Assembly (NCBI GenBank): GCA_905478225.1
Contig: CAJQHR010000008.1
Location: forward strand, 62,001 to 126,000
Source: an uncultured Crocinitomix sp.
GTDB lineage: Bacteria; Bacteroidota; Bacteroidia; Flavobacteriales_D; Crocinitomicaceae
Reading direction: 5' to 3'
DNA length: 64,000 nucleotides
In this document: in pieces, positions 43,133 through 52,582 of the stretch
How the letters are laid out: every line of letters starts with the position of its first letter
Numbering within the stretch: the stretch's first letter is position 1
The notes under the pieces: model-generated
What the model was told of the DNA's origin: nothing
The model's input: only the letters and a program-made list of their open reading frames with translations
Databases searched by the model: none
Translations under genes and position numbers: made by a program

Positions 43133-43504
43133 ATGATTTTAAGAGAAAAAGAAGAACACCAAGCATTAATTGAAAAAACGATCGACTATTTAGAAGGAAA
43201 CGGTTTTGATAATATCAAAGCTGATATTGAGGGGTGTGAAACACCCAAGTCCTTCACTATGATAACTGAAGGGATTGGAATCACTCCAGATATCGTTGCA
43301 GAGAATAACGGACGCGTTCAATATATTGAAGTGGGATTAAAATCTGAAGATAAACGCTTATTAAAAACGAAATGGAAGCTTTTAAAAACATGGGCTGAAA
43401 TGAAGAATCGAACGTATAGAGTAATCGCCCATAAAGGGAGTTATACTTTTTCAGATAAACTGATGTCAGAGATTAATTTAAATAAGGCGGCCGTAAGAAT
43501 TTAA
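43133..43504 (+). CDS. Small protein, possible PD-(D/E)XK nuclease-like fold
   Basis: 123 aa, no signal peptide. GITPDIVAENNGRVQYIEVGLKSEDK shows a P-D followed after 11 residues by an I-E-V strand with K two residues on (order of the PD-(D/E)XK core), and TKWKLLKTWAEMKNRTYRVIAHKGSY supplies the following helix and strand with a conserved-looking Trp. Many small bacteroidal proteins of this design exist; nuclease activity is not shown. Monocistronic in a region of decaying genes. Function uncertain. Confidence 0.6.
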   Translation: MILREKEEHQALIEKTIDYLEGNGFDNIKADIEGCETPKSFTMITEGIGITPDIVAENNGRVQYIEVGLKSEDKRLLKTKWKLLKTWAEMKNRTYRVIAHKGSYTFSDKLMSEINLNKAAVRI

Positions 43505-43563
43505 TATTAGATTTGTTGGAGATCAGCTAAAAATGAAAAATTGTTAGCAGTGAAAAAGTGTAA

Positions 43564-44283
43564 TCATGTTAACAAATATTTAGATTTGTTAATCAGAACT
43601 GATTGCCCTTTTTCATTTATTCTATAGGTTTCTATGGTTCGATACCGCTCAAATTCAGCACGAACAAATTTCAACTCAAAAGGAACTATGCTTTCCTGTG
43701 AACAAATCGTTCCAATGAAATTGTTTTCCGATACTGAAAAACTCAAATAAATAGGAGAGGAGGTTGTGTTTCTAAATCGAATATCCTTATAACCAAAAAC
43801 GACCGTAGCGTCTGCGCCAAGCGGAGTATAGCGCTTATTTTCTTCGTATAAATCTAAGGTGTGATTATGGCGTTCAACAATTTCCATTCCTGCTGTTAAT
43901 GCTAAATGATATATTATGCCAGAAACTTGACATAAACCACCGCCAATATCTTCTTTCAAACTGTCGCCAATAATATTACGACCAGTTTTATATCCTTTTT
44001 CTTGGGTCGGATTTCCAACTGTATGCCAGAACGAAAATACTTGACCAGGTTGAATAACAACTTGTTCAATTTCTTTTATGGCCAATTCAATATTGAACAC
44101 TTTGTTCGCCGCTAGCGGGTTATAATAGATAGGCTGTTCAATGGTTAACACCTCAATTTCAGAAACAGGTTTACTTGCTTTTTGCGCAAAATTTTTATTT
44201 AATCCAGACTTATAATCAGCACGATTGCGTTGCGCAATGCGCATTTTTCGTTTGATGGAAGCAGGAATAAGTTTTCGTATCAC
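43564..44283 (-). CDS. VanW family protein
   Basis: 239 aa. VanW domain at about 55-205: VIQPGQVFSFWHTVGNPTQ, KGYKTGRNII, GGGLCQVSGIIYHLALTAG and ERHNHTLDL are its core motifs. The N-terminus is basic, with no membrane segment, unlike the long Gram-positive VanW proteins. VanW occurs in some glycopeptide-resistance clusters but its activity is unknown; no other van genes are here. The start overlaps the methyltransferase stop by 4 nt. Its last codons contain an inverted repeat (43569-43592). Confidence 0.9.
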   Translation of the reverse strand: MIRKLIPASIKRKMRIAQRNRADYKSGLNKNFAQKASKPVSEIEVLTIEQPIYYNPLAANKVFNIELAIKEIEQVVIQPGQVFSFWHTVGNPTQEKGYKTGRNIIGDSLKEDIGGGLCQVSGIIYHLALTAGMEIVERHNHTLDLYEENKRYTPLGADATVVFGYKDIRFRNTTSSPIYLSFSVSENNFIGTICSQESIVPFELKFVRAEFERYRTIETYRINEKGQSVLINKSKYLLT

Positions 44284-44957
44284 AAGTTATTTTTTTGCAC
44301 GGCGTGGATAAGGTAAGAAGAATATTGCTTAAACGGACTTTTTGTGAAAAGTTGATCGATTCCAAAAACCATTTTGCGTAGTTTTTTTGGGAATTGATGA
44401 ACGGGGAGAAATAGCACGCCTTTCCGTTTAATTTCCTTCCAATTTTGAGTGTGAGCCAATTCTCGCATGACCTTTTTACGAAATGCATTACCGCCATGCC
44501 AATTGTTAACCTTATAACGTGTTAACTTCCTCCGTTCCGCTGACGGATAATCGAAAATAAACGTTCTGCCCGGTTTTAAAATGCGATTCACTTCTCGAAA
44601 AATGGCCTCTGTTTCTTTGGGCGTTAGGTGCATTAAAACATGAAAGCAAATCACATTATCAAACTGGTCATTATTGAACAGTGTTGTGTCTGCACTGCCT
44701 AAAAAGTATTCTCCTTCTGGAAAGTTTTTCTTGGCGAATTTGAGCATTTCTGCAGAAAAATCTATCCCGGTTGAGCAGTATTCCATAAACCGCCCAGTGC
44801 CACAACCTAAATTCAAGGTATTTTTTGATGTTAAACCGCGGTCTAAGAAAATCCGTTCTTGTCGGTCTATAAAGTTTCCATAGGTGTTAGAAAACCTACT
44901 TGAATCATAGTTTTGGGCGATATCATTGTAATAGTTTAGAACTTTCTCTTTGGACAT
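44280..44957 (-). CDS. Class I SAM-dependent methyltransferase
   Basis: 225 aa. YYNDIAQNYDSSRF lead, motif I LNLGCGTGRFMEY, GIDFSAEMLKFAKK, FDNVICFHVLMHLTP and LKPGRTFIFDYPS give a complete Methyltransf_11/25 core; the C-terminal 70 residues are basic. Substrate unknown. Translationally coupled to vanW (4-nt overlap), suggesting a two-gene operon. A near-match -7 box TATATTCG (44971-44964) lies 6 nt before the ATG. Confidence 0.87.
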   Translation of the reverse strand: MSKEKVLNYYNDIAQNYDSSRFSNTYGNFIDRQERIFLDRGLTSKNTLNLGCGTGRFMEYCSTGIDFSAEMLKFAKKNFPEGEYFLGSADTTLFNNDQFDNVICFHVLMHLTPKETEAIFREVNRILKPGRTFIFDYPSAERRKLTRYKVNNWHGGNAFRKKVMRELAHTQNWKEIKRKGVLFLPVHQFPKKLRKMVFGIDQLFTKSPFKQYSSYLIHAVQKNNL

Positions 44958-45080
44958 ATAGCACGAATATAGCGAATAGAATCAGCTCAGTAAAACGTCT
45001 TTTATTATTTGTATGAGAATGGGTATTAATTGTTCACGCCATTATTCTAATGCTTATTTGCACACTTAAGTGCTTAATAA

Positions 45081-45269
45081 AGAGTAGAAGAGCCGCTAAG
45101 GGATCTAGAAAAGTCAAACTATTCCAAAATTACGGTTGAAAACAACGGGGCATTGCAATTTTCTGAAAGAAATCCGTTTTCTATTAACCACAGCACATGG
45201 GTTGAAGTTCCCATTAACATGCAAATGGTTTGTATGGTAAGAATTAATTTTGTTCGTAATTTTAACTAG
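45081..45269 (+). pseudogene. Orphan C-terminal gene fragment
   Basis: In the 324-nt gap between the methyltransferase and the tolC-like gene one frame is open for 62 codons after a TAA and ends at TAG 45267. It has protein-like composition (SNYSKITVENNGALQFSE, NPFSINHSTWVEVPI) but no start codon near its beginning and no upstream continuation. I read it as the remaining 3' end of a deleted gene; family unknown. Confidence 0.4.
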
Positions 45270-45281
45270 AGAAGAACATCC

Positions 45282-46622
45282 TTAGTTTCCTCCATCAAAG
45301 TTCTCAGATATTTTAAACTCTTGCGAAATTCCGCCAGTCAAGCGCATAAGGTCGTATTGGCTTTGCAGTAATTCGAATAAACGGTCGTAATAATTGAGCA
45401 ATGATTGTTCGTAGGCCAATTTGATGTCATTTAAGTTAAAGACATTAATCAAGCCTAAATCATATTTTTCTCGCCCCAATTCCCATAATTTATTGGCATG
45501 ATCCATCCGTTTTAGAGACATGCTTTCTACTTTGATTCTTGTTAAGTAAAGTTCATAAAAGCCTTTTAATTGATGGCTTAAATTATTCGTGAGTTGCTCA
45601 ATCTGCAAACCTGCCATGTCCAATTGTATGGCCGCAATTTCACTATTGCGTTTCCGATTCCATCCTTGAAAAATATCATATCTCAAATTAATGTTTCCAT
45701 TATTAGCCCAAGCATTTGTGTTCGCAGAAAAACCGTCATCTGCAAAAAGTCTAAAATATCCAACAGAAGGCGCCGTGCTTAAATTCAACGTGACAATAGG
45801 GTAGAAGGCGCTTTTTTTAGCCCTTACATTCAATTCCTGCAATTCGTAATTAATGAATTGATTTTTCAGATTTTGGTTATTGGCAACCATGTTTTCTTTG
45901 AGATCGGTGTAGGTTTTATCTTGATTTTGAAATCCCAATGAATCTGTTAAACTGTAGCTTAGTTCTACATCCTCAGCCATTATTAAGTTGAGATTTCGTT
46001 TTGCATTTTTAAGGGATAATTCTTGCAACAAATAATTAGAAGAATCGGTTAAAACTTGGTTTTCAAATTCCAATAAATCAAAACTGGTATTGATCCCCAT
46101 TTCGCTTTTCATGCGGTAGTATTCTAATTTCTCTTTTGAGTAGTTCAGCAAGTCATCCATGACATTGAGCTTTCGTTCTTGCACAACTGCCGTGTAATAG
46201 GCTAAAATAACGTCGTAGATGGTGTTTTCAATCACAATTATGGCATTGCCTTTTGTTTGGGACTGCATTTGATCAAATCGTTCTTTATTAATGCGAATGC
46301 CAAATCCATTAAAAATGGTCCATGACATGTTTAATGAGGTTTGCAAATTGTCGCTAAACAACACGCCGGGGAAGAATGTGGCGGGATTGTTCGTATTGTC
46401 TTGTAATGAGGCTGCATTATTTAAGTTTAAGTAAAATGTAGGCACCATTCCTGCTTGTCCCCATGAATTCTGAAGTTTTGATACTTGGTAGTTATAATCC
46501 ACCAATTTAATTTCATAATTATTGGTGAGGGCCTTTTCAATGGCTCCAAAAACAGTCAAATCATCTTGCGCAAAACCGAAGCTGGTAAAGAAGATGCTTA
46601 TGATCAATCCTAGTTTCTTCAT
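45282..46622 (-). CDS. TolC-family outer membrane efflux protein
   Basis: 446 aa. Signal peptide 1-18 (ends F-G-F-A-Q). Two OEP repeats with long helices (LTNNYEIKLVDYNYQVSKLQNSWGQ; NLSHQLKGFYELYLTRIKVES is part of the second) and short barrel strands between. TolC trimers form the outer-membrane exit duct of tripartite pumps. Third gene of the efflux operon, 4 nt after the RND gene, so MFP, pump and duct are made together. Confidence 0.93.
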   Translation of the reverse strand: MKKLGLIISIFFTSFGFAQDDLTVFGAIEKALTNNYEIKLVDYNYQVSKLQNSWGQAGMVPTFYLNLNNAASLQDNTNNPATFFPGVLFSDNLQTSLNMSWTIFNGFGIRINKERFDQMQSQTKGNAIIVIENTIYDVILAYYTAVVQERKLNVMDDLLNYSKEKLEYYRMKSEMGINTSFDLLEFENQVLTDSSNYLLQELSLKNAKRNLNLIMAEDVELSYSLTDSLGFQNQDKTYTDLKENMVANNQNLKNQFINYELQELNVRAKKSAFYPIVTLNLSTAPSVGYFRLFADDGFSANTNAWANNGNINLRYDIFQGWNRKRNSEIAAIQLDMAGLQIEQLTNNLSHQLKGFYELYLTRIKVESMSLKRMDHANKLWELGREKYDLGLINVFNLNDIKLAYEQSLLNYYDRLFELLQSQYDLMRLTGGISQEFKISENFDGGN

Positions 46623-46626
46623 GACT

Positions 46627-49600
46627 TTAATTTAATTCGCGTTCTTCTTGGTGTTTTTTATTCAACAAAACCGGTTCAATACTTCTGCCTTCTTGGATTC
46701 CTCTGCTTCCCCACATGGATTTTAAAACGGCATTGAAGACATTTTTTGGAAAGAATACAAATATTGGAAAGACGATAAAGAAGAATAGGTAAAGGAATTG
46801 GGTGGCCACAATCAATAAGATGCGTCCTAACAATTTTATTCCTTTTGATAGGTTTTGGGCATCTTCATTCGGGTAATTTGGATCCTTTATGAATTCAATA
46901 TCATTCAACACATAATTCCATACTCGGCGCATGTCATTGTGTACCAAAATTACGGCAGGGAAGAAGAAGAGGATGAAAATAGTACCAAAAATTAACCCAA
47001 ATGCAATAGAAACCGCCATTGGAATTAAGAATTGGGCTTGGAATGATGTTTCCAAAATCAATGGTAATAATCCTGCAGCAGTTGTTACTGAGGTGAGTAG
47101 AATAGGGCGGAAGCGTGATTTTGCTGCGTCAGTAACCGCCTCCCTAGGCGACATGTCTTTAAGTAGATTACGGTTATAGGTATCTAAAAATACAATGGAA
47201 TCATTGATCAGAATACCTATGAGGGCTATCATCCCAAAAGCACTTAAAATAGATACGGGCATTCCTACAACTGAGTGACCTAATATTCCACCAGCAACTC
47301 CTGCGGGTATTACTAATAAGATGAGTAATCCTTGCCACAGTGATTCAAAATTAAGTGACATGATTATGATCATTACAATTAATAAAATCATCACATTAAT
47401 TTGCATGGAAGCTAGTGCCTTTTCACTCCGCTCACCTTGTCCACGTTGTATAATGTCAACAGCAGGAAATTCAGCTAAAATTAGTGGCACAACTTCGTCT
47501 ACAATTTTTCCGTTGACTTCTCCAACTTTTGTAGGATCATCAACACTTCCATCTACTACAATTTCTCGTCTTCCATCTCGTCTTTTTAAACTAACTGGTC
47601 CCCGTTGAATATCGTAAGTGACCAATTCTGACAATAGAATTTGTTTGCCATCCATGGTTTTAATTCGAATGTTATTCATGTCAAATTCATCTTCACGATC
47701 GCTACTGGCGTAACGCACCCAAATCTTAACTTCGTCTGTTCCTACAATCACACGTTGAGATTCTTGCCCAAATACGCCTTGTCGAATTTGTTTGGTTACT
47801 TCATAAATTCCGAGTCCATAAAAATCAGCCTCAGGTTTCATTTTTAAGTTTATTTCCTTCCGACCTAAAGGTTCATTATCCTTCACATTACTGACTAAAT
47901 CAATATCGGCTATATAGTCCTTAAACCGCTCTTTAGCTTGCGATATTTGGTAATCATCACTCCCAGAAATTGAGAATTCAATTGCTTTTCCAAAGGTATG
48001 AATTCCACTTCCCAAATAAAAATTGGAAGCTAGTTTCGTATTTTCAATAGTATTTACTTTTCTAAGAATTCGAGCATTTAATGAGTCAACAGGAGTTCTT
48101 TTCCCTTCGCCATCAATAACCATATTAATTGCCCCTGTGTGAAAACCAGCTTCACCAATACTTTGAGTCACCCCCAACATAATAGAGTATTCAGACAATA
48201 AATTATCGCCAGTTTCTGCTGTGAGCTCTTCGTTCGCTTCTAAAACCATACGTTCTGCAGTAGTTAGCCATTCCTTAGTGATTTCTTTACCCGTTCCTTG
48301 TTCAAAAGCAATTTCTAAAGAAACACGATCGGGTTTAATTTCTGGGAAGAAGGTGAAATTAATCATCCCACCAAAGCTAAACGCTATAACCGCAATTGTA
48401 AAAAGTAACGGCAATAAGACATAGGCGCGATAACGGTCTGTCACGAATTCTAGCACATCTGCAAAAATTTTATCGCGCAAATAATCCGTTGCTTGGGTAA
48501 TGCGGTTCCTAATTTTATAACGTGGTGTTCCTTCGGTTGTTTTGGAAAGTACCTTGGCACTTGCCAAGTGAACAGGCAGAATAATAAATGCCTCAATCAA
48601 TGAAAAGCCGAGTGCAATAATTACCACAATTGGCATTTCACGCATCATTTCCATATTCTCTACAAAAAGTAGAATTGAAAATGCCGCCATGGTTGTTAAA
48701 ACGGAAGTGAATACGGAAGGCATAACCTCCATTGTGCCTTCTAATGCTGCCTTGTAAGGACTTTTACCGCGTTCAAAATGTGCATAAATGTTTTCCGCAA
48801 TTACAATCCCATCATCCACCAAAATACCAACAACCAATATCATTCCGAAAAGCGAAATCATATTCACGGTCAGCCCCATCATATTGGCAATAATGAACAT
48901 GCCCATAAATGAGAACGGAATTCCAAATGCCACCCATAACGAAAGGCGGGTGCTTAAGAACAGTCCTAACATGATTAAAACCAATACCAACCCAATCATA
49001 CCATTTGAGGTTAATAAGTTGATTCGATCTTGCAATGAAGCGGCGAACTCATACTCTAAAGTAAGTTTCGCGGGGTGTCCTTCTTCGTTATATTGCTCAA
49101 TGTATTCTTTGACATAGTCCGTTATGCCTCCTAAATCCTGATCTGGTGTTTTTTTAACATCAATCGATACGGCTGGCATTCCTTCAGCAAAAACTTCATA
49201 CGAGTCCTCTGAGAATCCAAACCATACATTTGCGACGTCTCCAATGGTGATTTTTTGTCCATCAATGCTAGAGCGGAGTACAATGTCTTCTATTTCTTTC
49301 GGATCGGTTGAGCGTTCTCTAGATCGAATGATCAGCTCTTCCTTGCTATTGCGCAAAATTCCGCCCGTTAAATCTTGATTGTTTCGCTGTATGACCAAAG
49401 AAATTTCATCAATGAGCATATTGTACTTTAACAAATCATTCTCGCGGACATCAATAACTAATTCAGGTTCAGGAAAACCACGCAAATCAATAAGGGAAAT
49501 TAATCCAGATGAATAAAGGTCGTTTTCAATTTTATCACCTTCTTCTTTCAGTACCCATAAGTCTGGACTGCCTTTCAACCCCAATGTTGCCACCATTTCA

Positions 49601-50010
49601 GACATGGGGTTGGACTTGAGTCTTGTGACAATCGGTTTTTCAGCTCCTTGCGGGAAAGAATTAATACTACTCACGGCATTTTCTACATCCTTGTAGATTT
49701 CATCCATGTCGGCACCTTCAAATCCTTTAATGCGGATAGAAGCCATATTTTCAGAAGAAGTGGAGTTGATGAGTTCAACCCCGTCGAGACCACGAAGCGC
49801 TTGTTCAATCTTAATGGTAACACCTTCTTCCATTTCCTCAGGAGAAGCGCCAGGATAGGCTACATTAATAATTACTGTTTGTGGATCAAGTTCTGGAAAA
49901 AATGAGCGGTTGATTTTTACGAGGCTGTAAATACCAAACAATAGGGTAACCACAATTACTGCGTTGGCCCATATCGGTTTCTTTATGAAAAATTTAACTA
50001 AACTTCTCAT
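46627..50010 (-). CDS. RND efflux transporter permease (AcrB/CusA-like)
   Basis: 1127 aa. Inner-membrane helix at 12-30, porter domains (AYPGASPEEMEEGVTIKIEQ), and the TM4 proton-relay acids in GILVDDGIVIAENIYAHF. The second half repeats the layout (GMIALIGILINDSIVFLDTYN). About 85 extra residues at the C-terminus add two further hydrophobic segments (LLIVATQFLYLFFFIVFPIF), beyond the usual 12-helix core. Drug-type (HAE1) versus metal-type specificity cannot be settled from motifs; lack of Met-rich channel residues favours organic substrates. Coupled to MFP (3-nt gap) and TolC genes. Confidence 0.93.
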   Translation of the reverse strand: MRSLVKFFIKKPIWANAVIVVTLLFGIYSLVKINRSFFPELDPQTVIINVAYPGASPEEMEEGVTIKIEQALRGLDGVELINSTSSENMASIRIKGFEGADMDEIYKDVENAVSSINSFPQGAEKPIVTRLKSNPMSEMVATLGLKGSPDLWVLKEEGDKIENDLYSSGLISLIDLRGFPEPELVIDVRENDLLKYNMLIDEISLVIQRNNQDLTGGILRNSKEELIIRSRERSTDPKEIEDIVLRSSIDGQKITIGDVANVWFGFSEDSYEVFAEGMPAVSIDVKKTPDQDLGGITDYVKEYIEQYNEEGHPAKLTLEYEFAASLQDRINLLTSNGMIGLVLVLIMLGLFLSTRLSLWVAFGIPFSFMGMFIIANMMGLTVNMISLFGMILVVGILVDDGIVIAENIYAHFERGKSPYKAALEGTMEVMPSVFTSVLTTMAAFSILLFVENMEMMREMPIVVIIALGFSLIEAFIILPVHLASAKVLSKTTEGTPRYKIRNRITQATDYLRDKIFADVLEFVTDRYRAYVLLPLLFTIAVIAFSFGGMINFTFFPEIKPDRVSLEIAFEQGTGKEITKEWLTTAERMVLEANEELTAETGDNLLSEYSIMLGVTQSIGEAGFHTGAINMVIDGEGKRTPVDSLNARILRKVNTIENTKLASNFYLGSGIHTFGKAIEFSISGSDDYQISQAKERFKDYIADIDLVSNVKDNEPLGRKEINLKMKPEADFYGLGIYEVTKQIRQGVFGQESQRVIVGTDEVKIWVRYASSDREDEFDMNNIRIKTMDGKQILLSELVTYDIQRGPVSLKRRDGRREIVVDGSVDDPTKVGEVNGKIVDEVVPLILAEFPAVDIIQRGQGERSEKALASMQINVMILLIVMIIIMSLNFESLWQGLLILLVIPAGVAGGILGHSVVGMPVSILSAFGMIALIGILINDSIVFLDTYNRNLLKDMSPREAVTDAAKSRFRPILLTSVTTAAGLLPLILETSFQAQFLIPMAVSIAFGLIFGTIFILFFFPAVILVHNDMRRVWNYVLNDIEFIKDPNYPNEDAQNLSKGIKLLGRILLIVATQFLYLFFFIVFPIFVFFPKNVFNAVLKSMWGSRGIQEGRSIEPVLLNKKHQEERELN

Positions 50011-50013
50011 GGC

Positions 50014-51135
50014 TTATCGAATCAAAACTTGATATTTAGTCGTATCGGTATAATTTAATACTTCCTGCGTGATAACGGTGCTGTTATTCTTTAAACCTTG
50101 CACAAACGTTCCGTTAGTATTTGAATTCAGCACTGTAACAGGTTGCAGCCTCAGAATTGAATCTGTTTTCGAGTAAGTGTAAACGCTATTGTTGTGCACG
50201 GCGGAATTCGGAATTCGCACTCCTTTATAGGTTGTTGATTCGTTGATCTCAACTTCTACATATTCACCTTCGGTAAAGCTTTCACCCTCTATGGCTTTAG
50301 GGCGAATAAAAACATCAACAGATTGTGTGTTTTTATTGATGACTTCTGAAACACGAATAACAACACCACTTCCTTTTAATTGTCCGTTGGTATTAAAAAC
50401 ACTTACTTCCGTTCCTAGTTTCACTAGCTCCACTTCACTCGTTGGAATCGAAACAGGAATTTCAAAATTATCAGTTTCAACCACTCGCATCACCTTGGTG
50501 CCAGGACTCACAACTGAAAAGTTAGTAGTGTACACATCCGTTATAACCCCACTAAACGGAGCAGTAACGGTATATTTATTTAACTGCTCTTCTAAACTTT
50601 TAATGCTAAAATATTCAGTTAATACATTTCGCGTTGAGAGGAATATCTTTTCTTTAGAAGTCGACCATGTTGGTAATTGCGGCAAACGTTCGTTTAATCG
50701 AATTGAATTGATGTAATTATTCCATTTGTCAAATTCGGTTGGGAAATCCGTTTTTAAATCGGGTAGGAGGTTCGCAATGATATTGATGAAACCACTTTTT
50801 TTGGCGCGTAAATTATAGCGGGCTTCCGTATCGCGTACACTAAATAATACGTCACCTTTTCTAAAGTTAACACCAGGTTTTAAATGGTGTTTGCCTTGGC
50901 TTAACTTTCCTTGTACTTCACAAGAGATGTCGACAGAGTTATATGAAGATACACTCCCATAACCAACGATTTTAAATGTTTCTTCTCCATTTTGTATAAC
51001 AGTTCCATTTACAGTAGGAACAAAGGTTGGTTTAGCTTCTTTTTCTTCCTCTTCTCCACCAAAATCGAGGGAGGCAAAAATCACGCCATTGACGAGGACA
51101 AAAATGGCGATAATAATAATGTGTCTAGCTTTCAT
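50014..51135 (-). CDS. RND-pump membrane fusion protein (HlyD/AcrA-like)
   Basis: 373 aa. N-terminal transmembrane anchor at 5-22 (IIIIAIFVLVNGVIFASL), lipoyl-type halves YNSVDISCEVQGKL and VTAPFSGVITDVYTTNFSVVSPG, an alpha-helical hairpin between, then beta-barrel and membrane-proximal domains (GVRIPNSAVHNNSVYTY, GTFVQGLKNNSTVI). It bridges the RND permease and TolC in the periplasm. First gene of the operon; the 155-nt spacer upstream has no clear TAnnTTTG box. Confidence 0.92.
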   Translation of the reverse strand: MKARHIIIIAIFVLVNGVIFASLDFGGEEEEKEAKPTFVPTVNGTVIQNGEETFKIVGYGSVSSYNSVDISCEVQGKLSQGKHHLKPGVNFRKGDVLFSVRDTEARYNLRAKKSGFINIIANLLPDLKTDFPTEFDKWNNYINSIRLNERLPQLPTWSTSKEKIFLSTRNVLTEYFSIKSLEEQLNKYTVTAPFSGVITDVYTTNFSVVSPGTKVMRVVETDNFEIPVSIPTSEVELVKLGTEVSVFNTNGQLKGSGVVIRVSEVINKNTQSVDVFIRPKAIEGESFTEGEYVEVEINESTTYKGVRIPNSAVHNNSVYTYSKTDSILRLQPVTVLNSNTNGTFVQGLKNNSTVITQEVLNYTDTTKYQVLIR

Positions 51136-51290
51136 TTGTTGATCTTAAAAGATGTACGAAGTTAAGCAAAAGCGCAATAACGTCTTCTAAAAACAGAATG
51201 AAAAGCAATTTAATTCAATGAAATATAAAAATGTGGGATCCAATGCTTGAATTGCATCAATGAAACGAAGAAAAAGACGTTTATTGTCGG

Positions 51291-52298
51291 CTAGTCGTTT
51301 AACCAACGCACAAACTTAGCCCAAATGCCCTTAGCTGGCTCAATGTTTTTTTCTTCTCGTTTTTGCTTGCGCGTTTCAATTTTCTTTTGCTTGGCTTTAC
51401 TAGGAACAACCGATTCTTTTTGTTTACGTTCTTTCATTACTTCTTCGTAATGACGTTTTTTCTTCTCTTTTTCGAATTCGCGTTTACGTTCTAATTCGAT
51501 TCGAATTAAGGCTTTTTCACGGTTCAGTTTTTGCTGAAGACTAAAATGGTAGAAACCGCGGTCATCTTTATATTCTGAGTGCGTTTCTTCCACTTGGAAA
51601 TGTTCTTTCGTTTCTTTAGACTCCTTGATACTAGCTTTAGTTGCAGGCTTAATGTCTTGAGCATTTAATTGCATGGCTGCATCTAAAGCAGCAATAGCAT
51701 CAGCCTCTTCCTGAGCAATATCGTCTTCCGATTTTACAACAACTTCTTCTTCTTTTTTCTCGGGCAATTCAATTTTACCTAGAACTTTTAAACCATCTAA
51801 TTTTACAGTTGTCGCTTTTATAAGGTCTGCTTCTCTATCCACCGCGGCTTCGACAAATGGAGCGTCAGCGTCAAAATCTTCTGTTGGATCTTCGTAACTA
51901 ATTTCAACTGCTGGTGCCACTTCTTCAACTAATTCAATTTCAATTTCTGGTGTTTCCATTGATTCAGCCTCAACTACTGGAGTTTCTGCCTCTTCAATAA
52001 CTTCTTTGTCAGTTGTTGTAACTTCAATCTCTTCAGCAACAGTTTCTTCAACCACTTCTTCTATTTCCTCAAGAGCATTATCCATTTCAGGTATAATTTC
52101 CTCATCCGCTTTTTTTACCTCAGGCGTTTTCACCTCCTTAACAGGAATAGGGAATTTTTCTAAAACAGAATTGATTTGATTCTCGTCTAGTTTATAATTG
52201 GGTTCGTTGCCAATGGAAAGCTCAAATTCGCTCTCTAAAAAGCGCTTTACTTCAATTGGGGTTAATCCGACTTTTCGTGCTATTTGTGCAAGCCTCAT
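51291..52298 (-). CDS. Acidic/basic cytosolic protein with IF2 N-terminal-like domain
   Basis: 335 aa. Residues 1-50 (MRLAQIARKVGLTPIEVKRF, FLESEFELSIG, YKLDENQINSVLEKF) resemble the helical IF2_N domain of translation initiation factor IF-2. Residues 55-200 are extremely Glu-rich, then VKLDGLKVLGKIELPEKK, a segment like those in the N-terminal region of bacteroidal IF-2. The C-terminal third is strongly basic and helical (LERKREFEKEKKKRH). There is no GTPase domain and no frame continues. It may be an IF2-N paralogue or a nucleic-acid/ribosome-associated protein (inference). Confidence 0.7.
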   Translation of the reverse strand: MRLAQIARKVGLTPIEVKRFLESEFELSIGNEPNYKLDENQINSVLEKFPIPVKEVKTPEVKKADEEIIPEMDNALEEIEEVVEETVAEEIEVTTTDKEVIEEAETPVVEAESMETPEIEIELVEEVAPAVEISYEDPTEDFDADAPFVEAAVDREADLIKATTVKLDGLKVLGKIELPEKKEEEVVVKSEDDIAQEEADAIAALDAAMQLNAQDIKPATKASIKESKETKEHFQVEETHSEYKDDRGFYHFSLQQKLNREKALIRIELERKREFEKEKKKRHYEEVMKERKQKESVVPSKAKQKKIETRKQKREEKNIEPAKGIWAKFVRWLND

Positions 52299-52335
52299 GC
52301 TTGGTTTTTAAATGGTTAATTTCTTGGTTCGTGTA

Positions 52336-52343
52336 CAAATATA
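52336..52343 (-). promoter_or_regulatory. -7 box TATATTTG (IF2-N-like gene)
   Basis: TAnnTTTG on the minus strand, 37 nt before the ATG at 52298. The rest of the 284-nt spacer (52299-52582) holds CAATTA-type AT-rich words and no gene. Confidence 0.5.
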
Positions 52344-52582
52344 ACGATTCGCAATTAATCCGCACTTGGTGGATGCAATTAACAATTTACAATGTTCTAT
52401 CTGCCATCCATATTTTTGAAAGTGTCAGCAACTATTTGCAATTAATTATACATTTTGACTAATTTAGATATAAACCGAGGGGATCGCTGATTTAGGTATT
52501 AAATATTTCACTTATTGATTGTGTTCAATTCGTGTGCTCGGCAAAACCTTATTGAATTATAAATTGAATCGATTACAGCAAA

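Noticed and set aside
43569-43592. Inverted repeat TTAACAAAT-N6-ATTTGTTAA
   Set aside because: AT-only stem inside the last codons of the VanW gene with no T-tract; weak as terminator and likely chance in AT-rich DNA.
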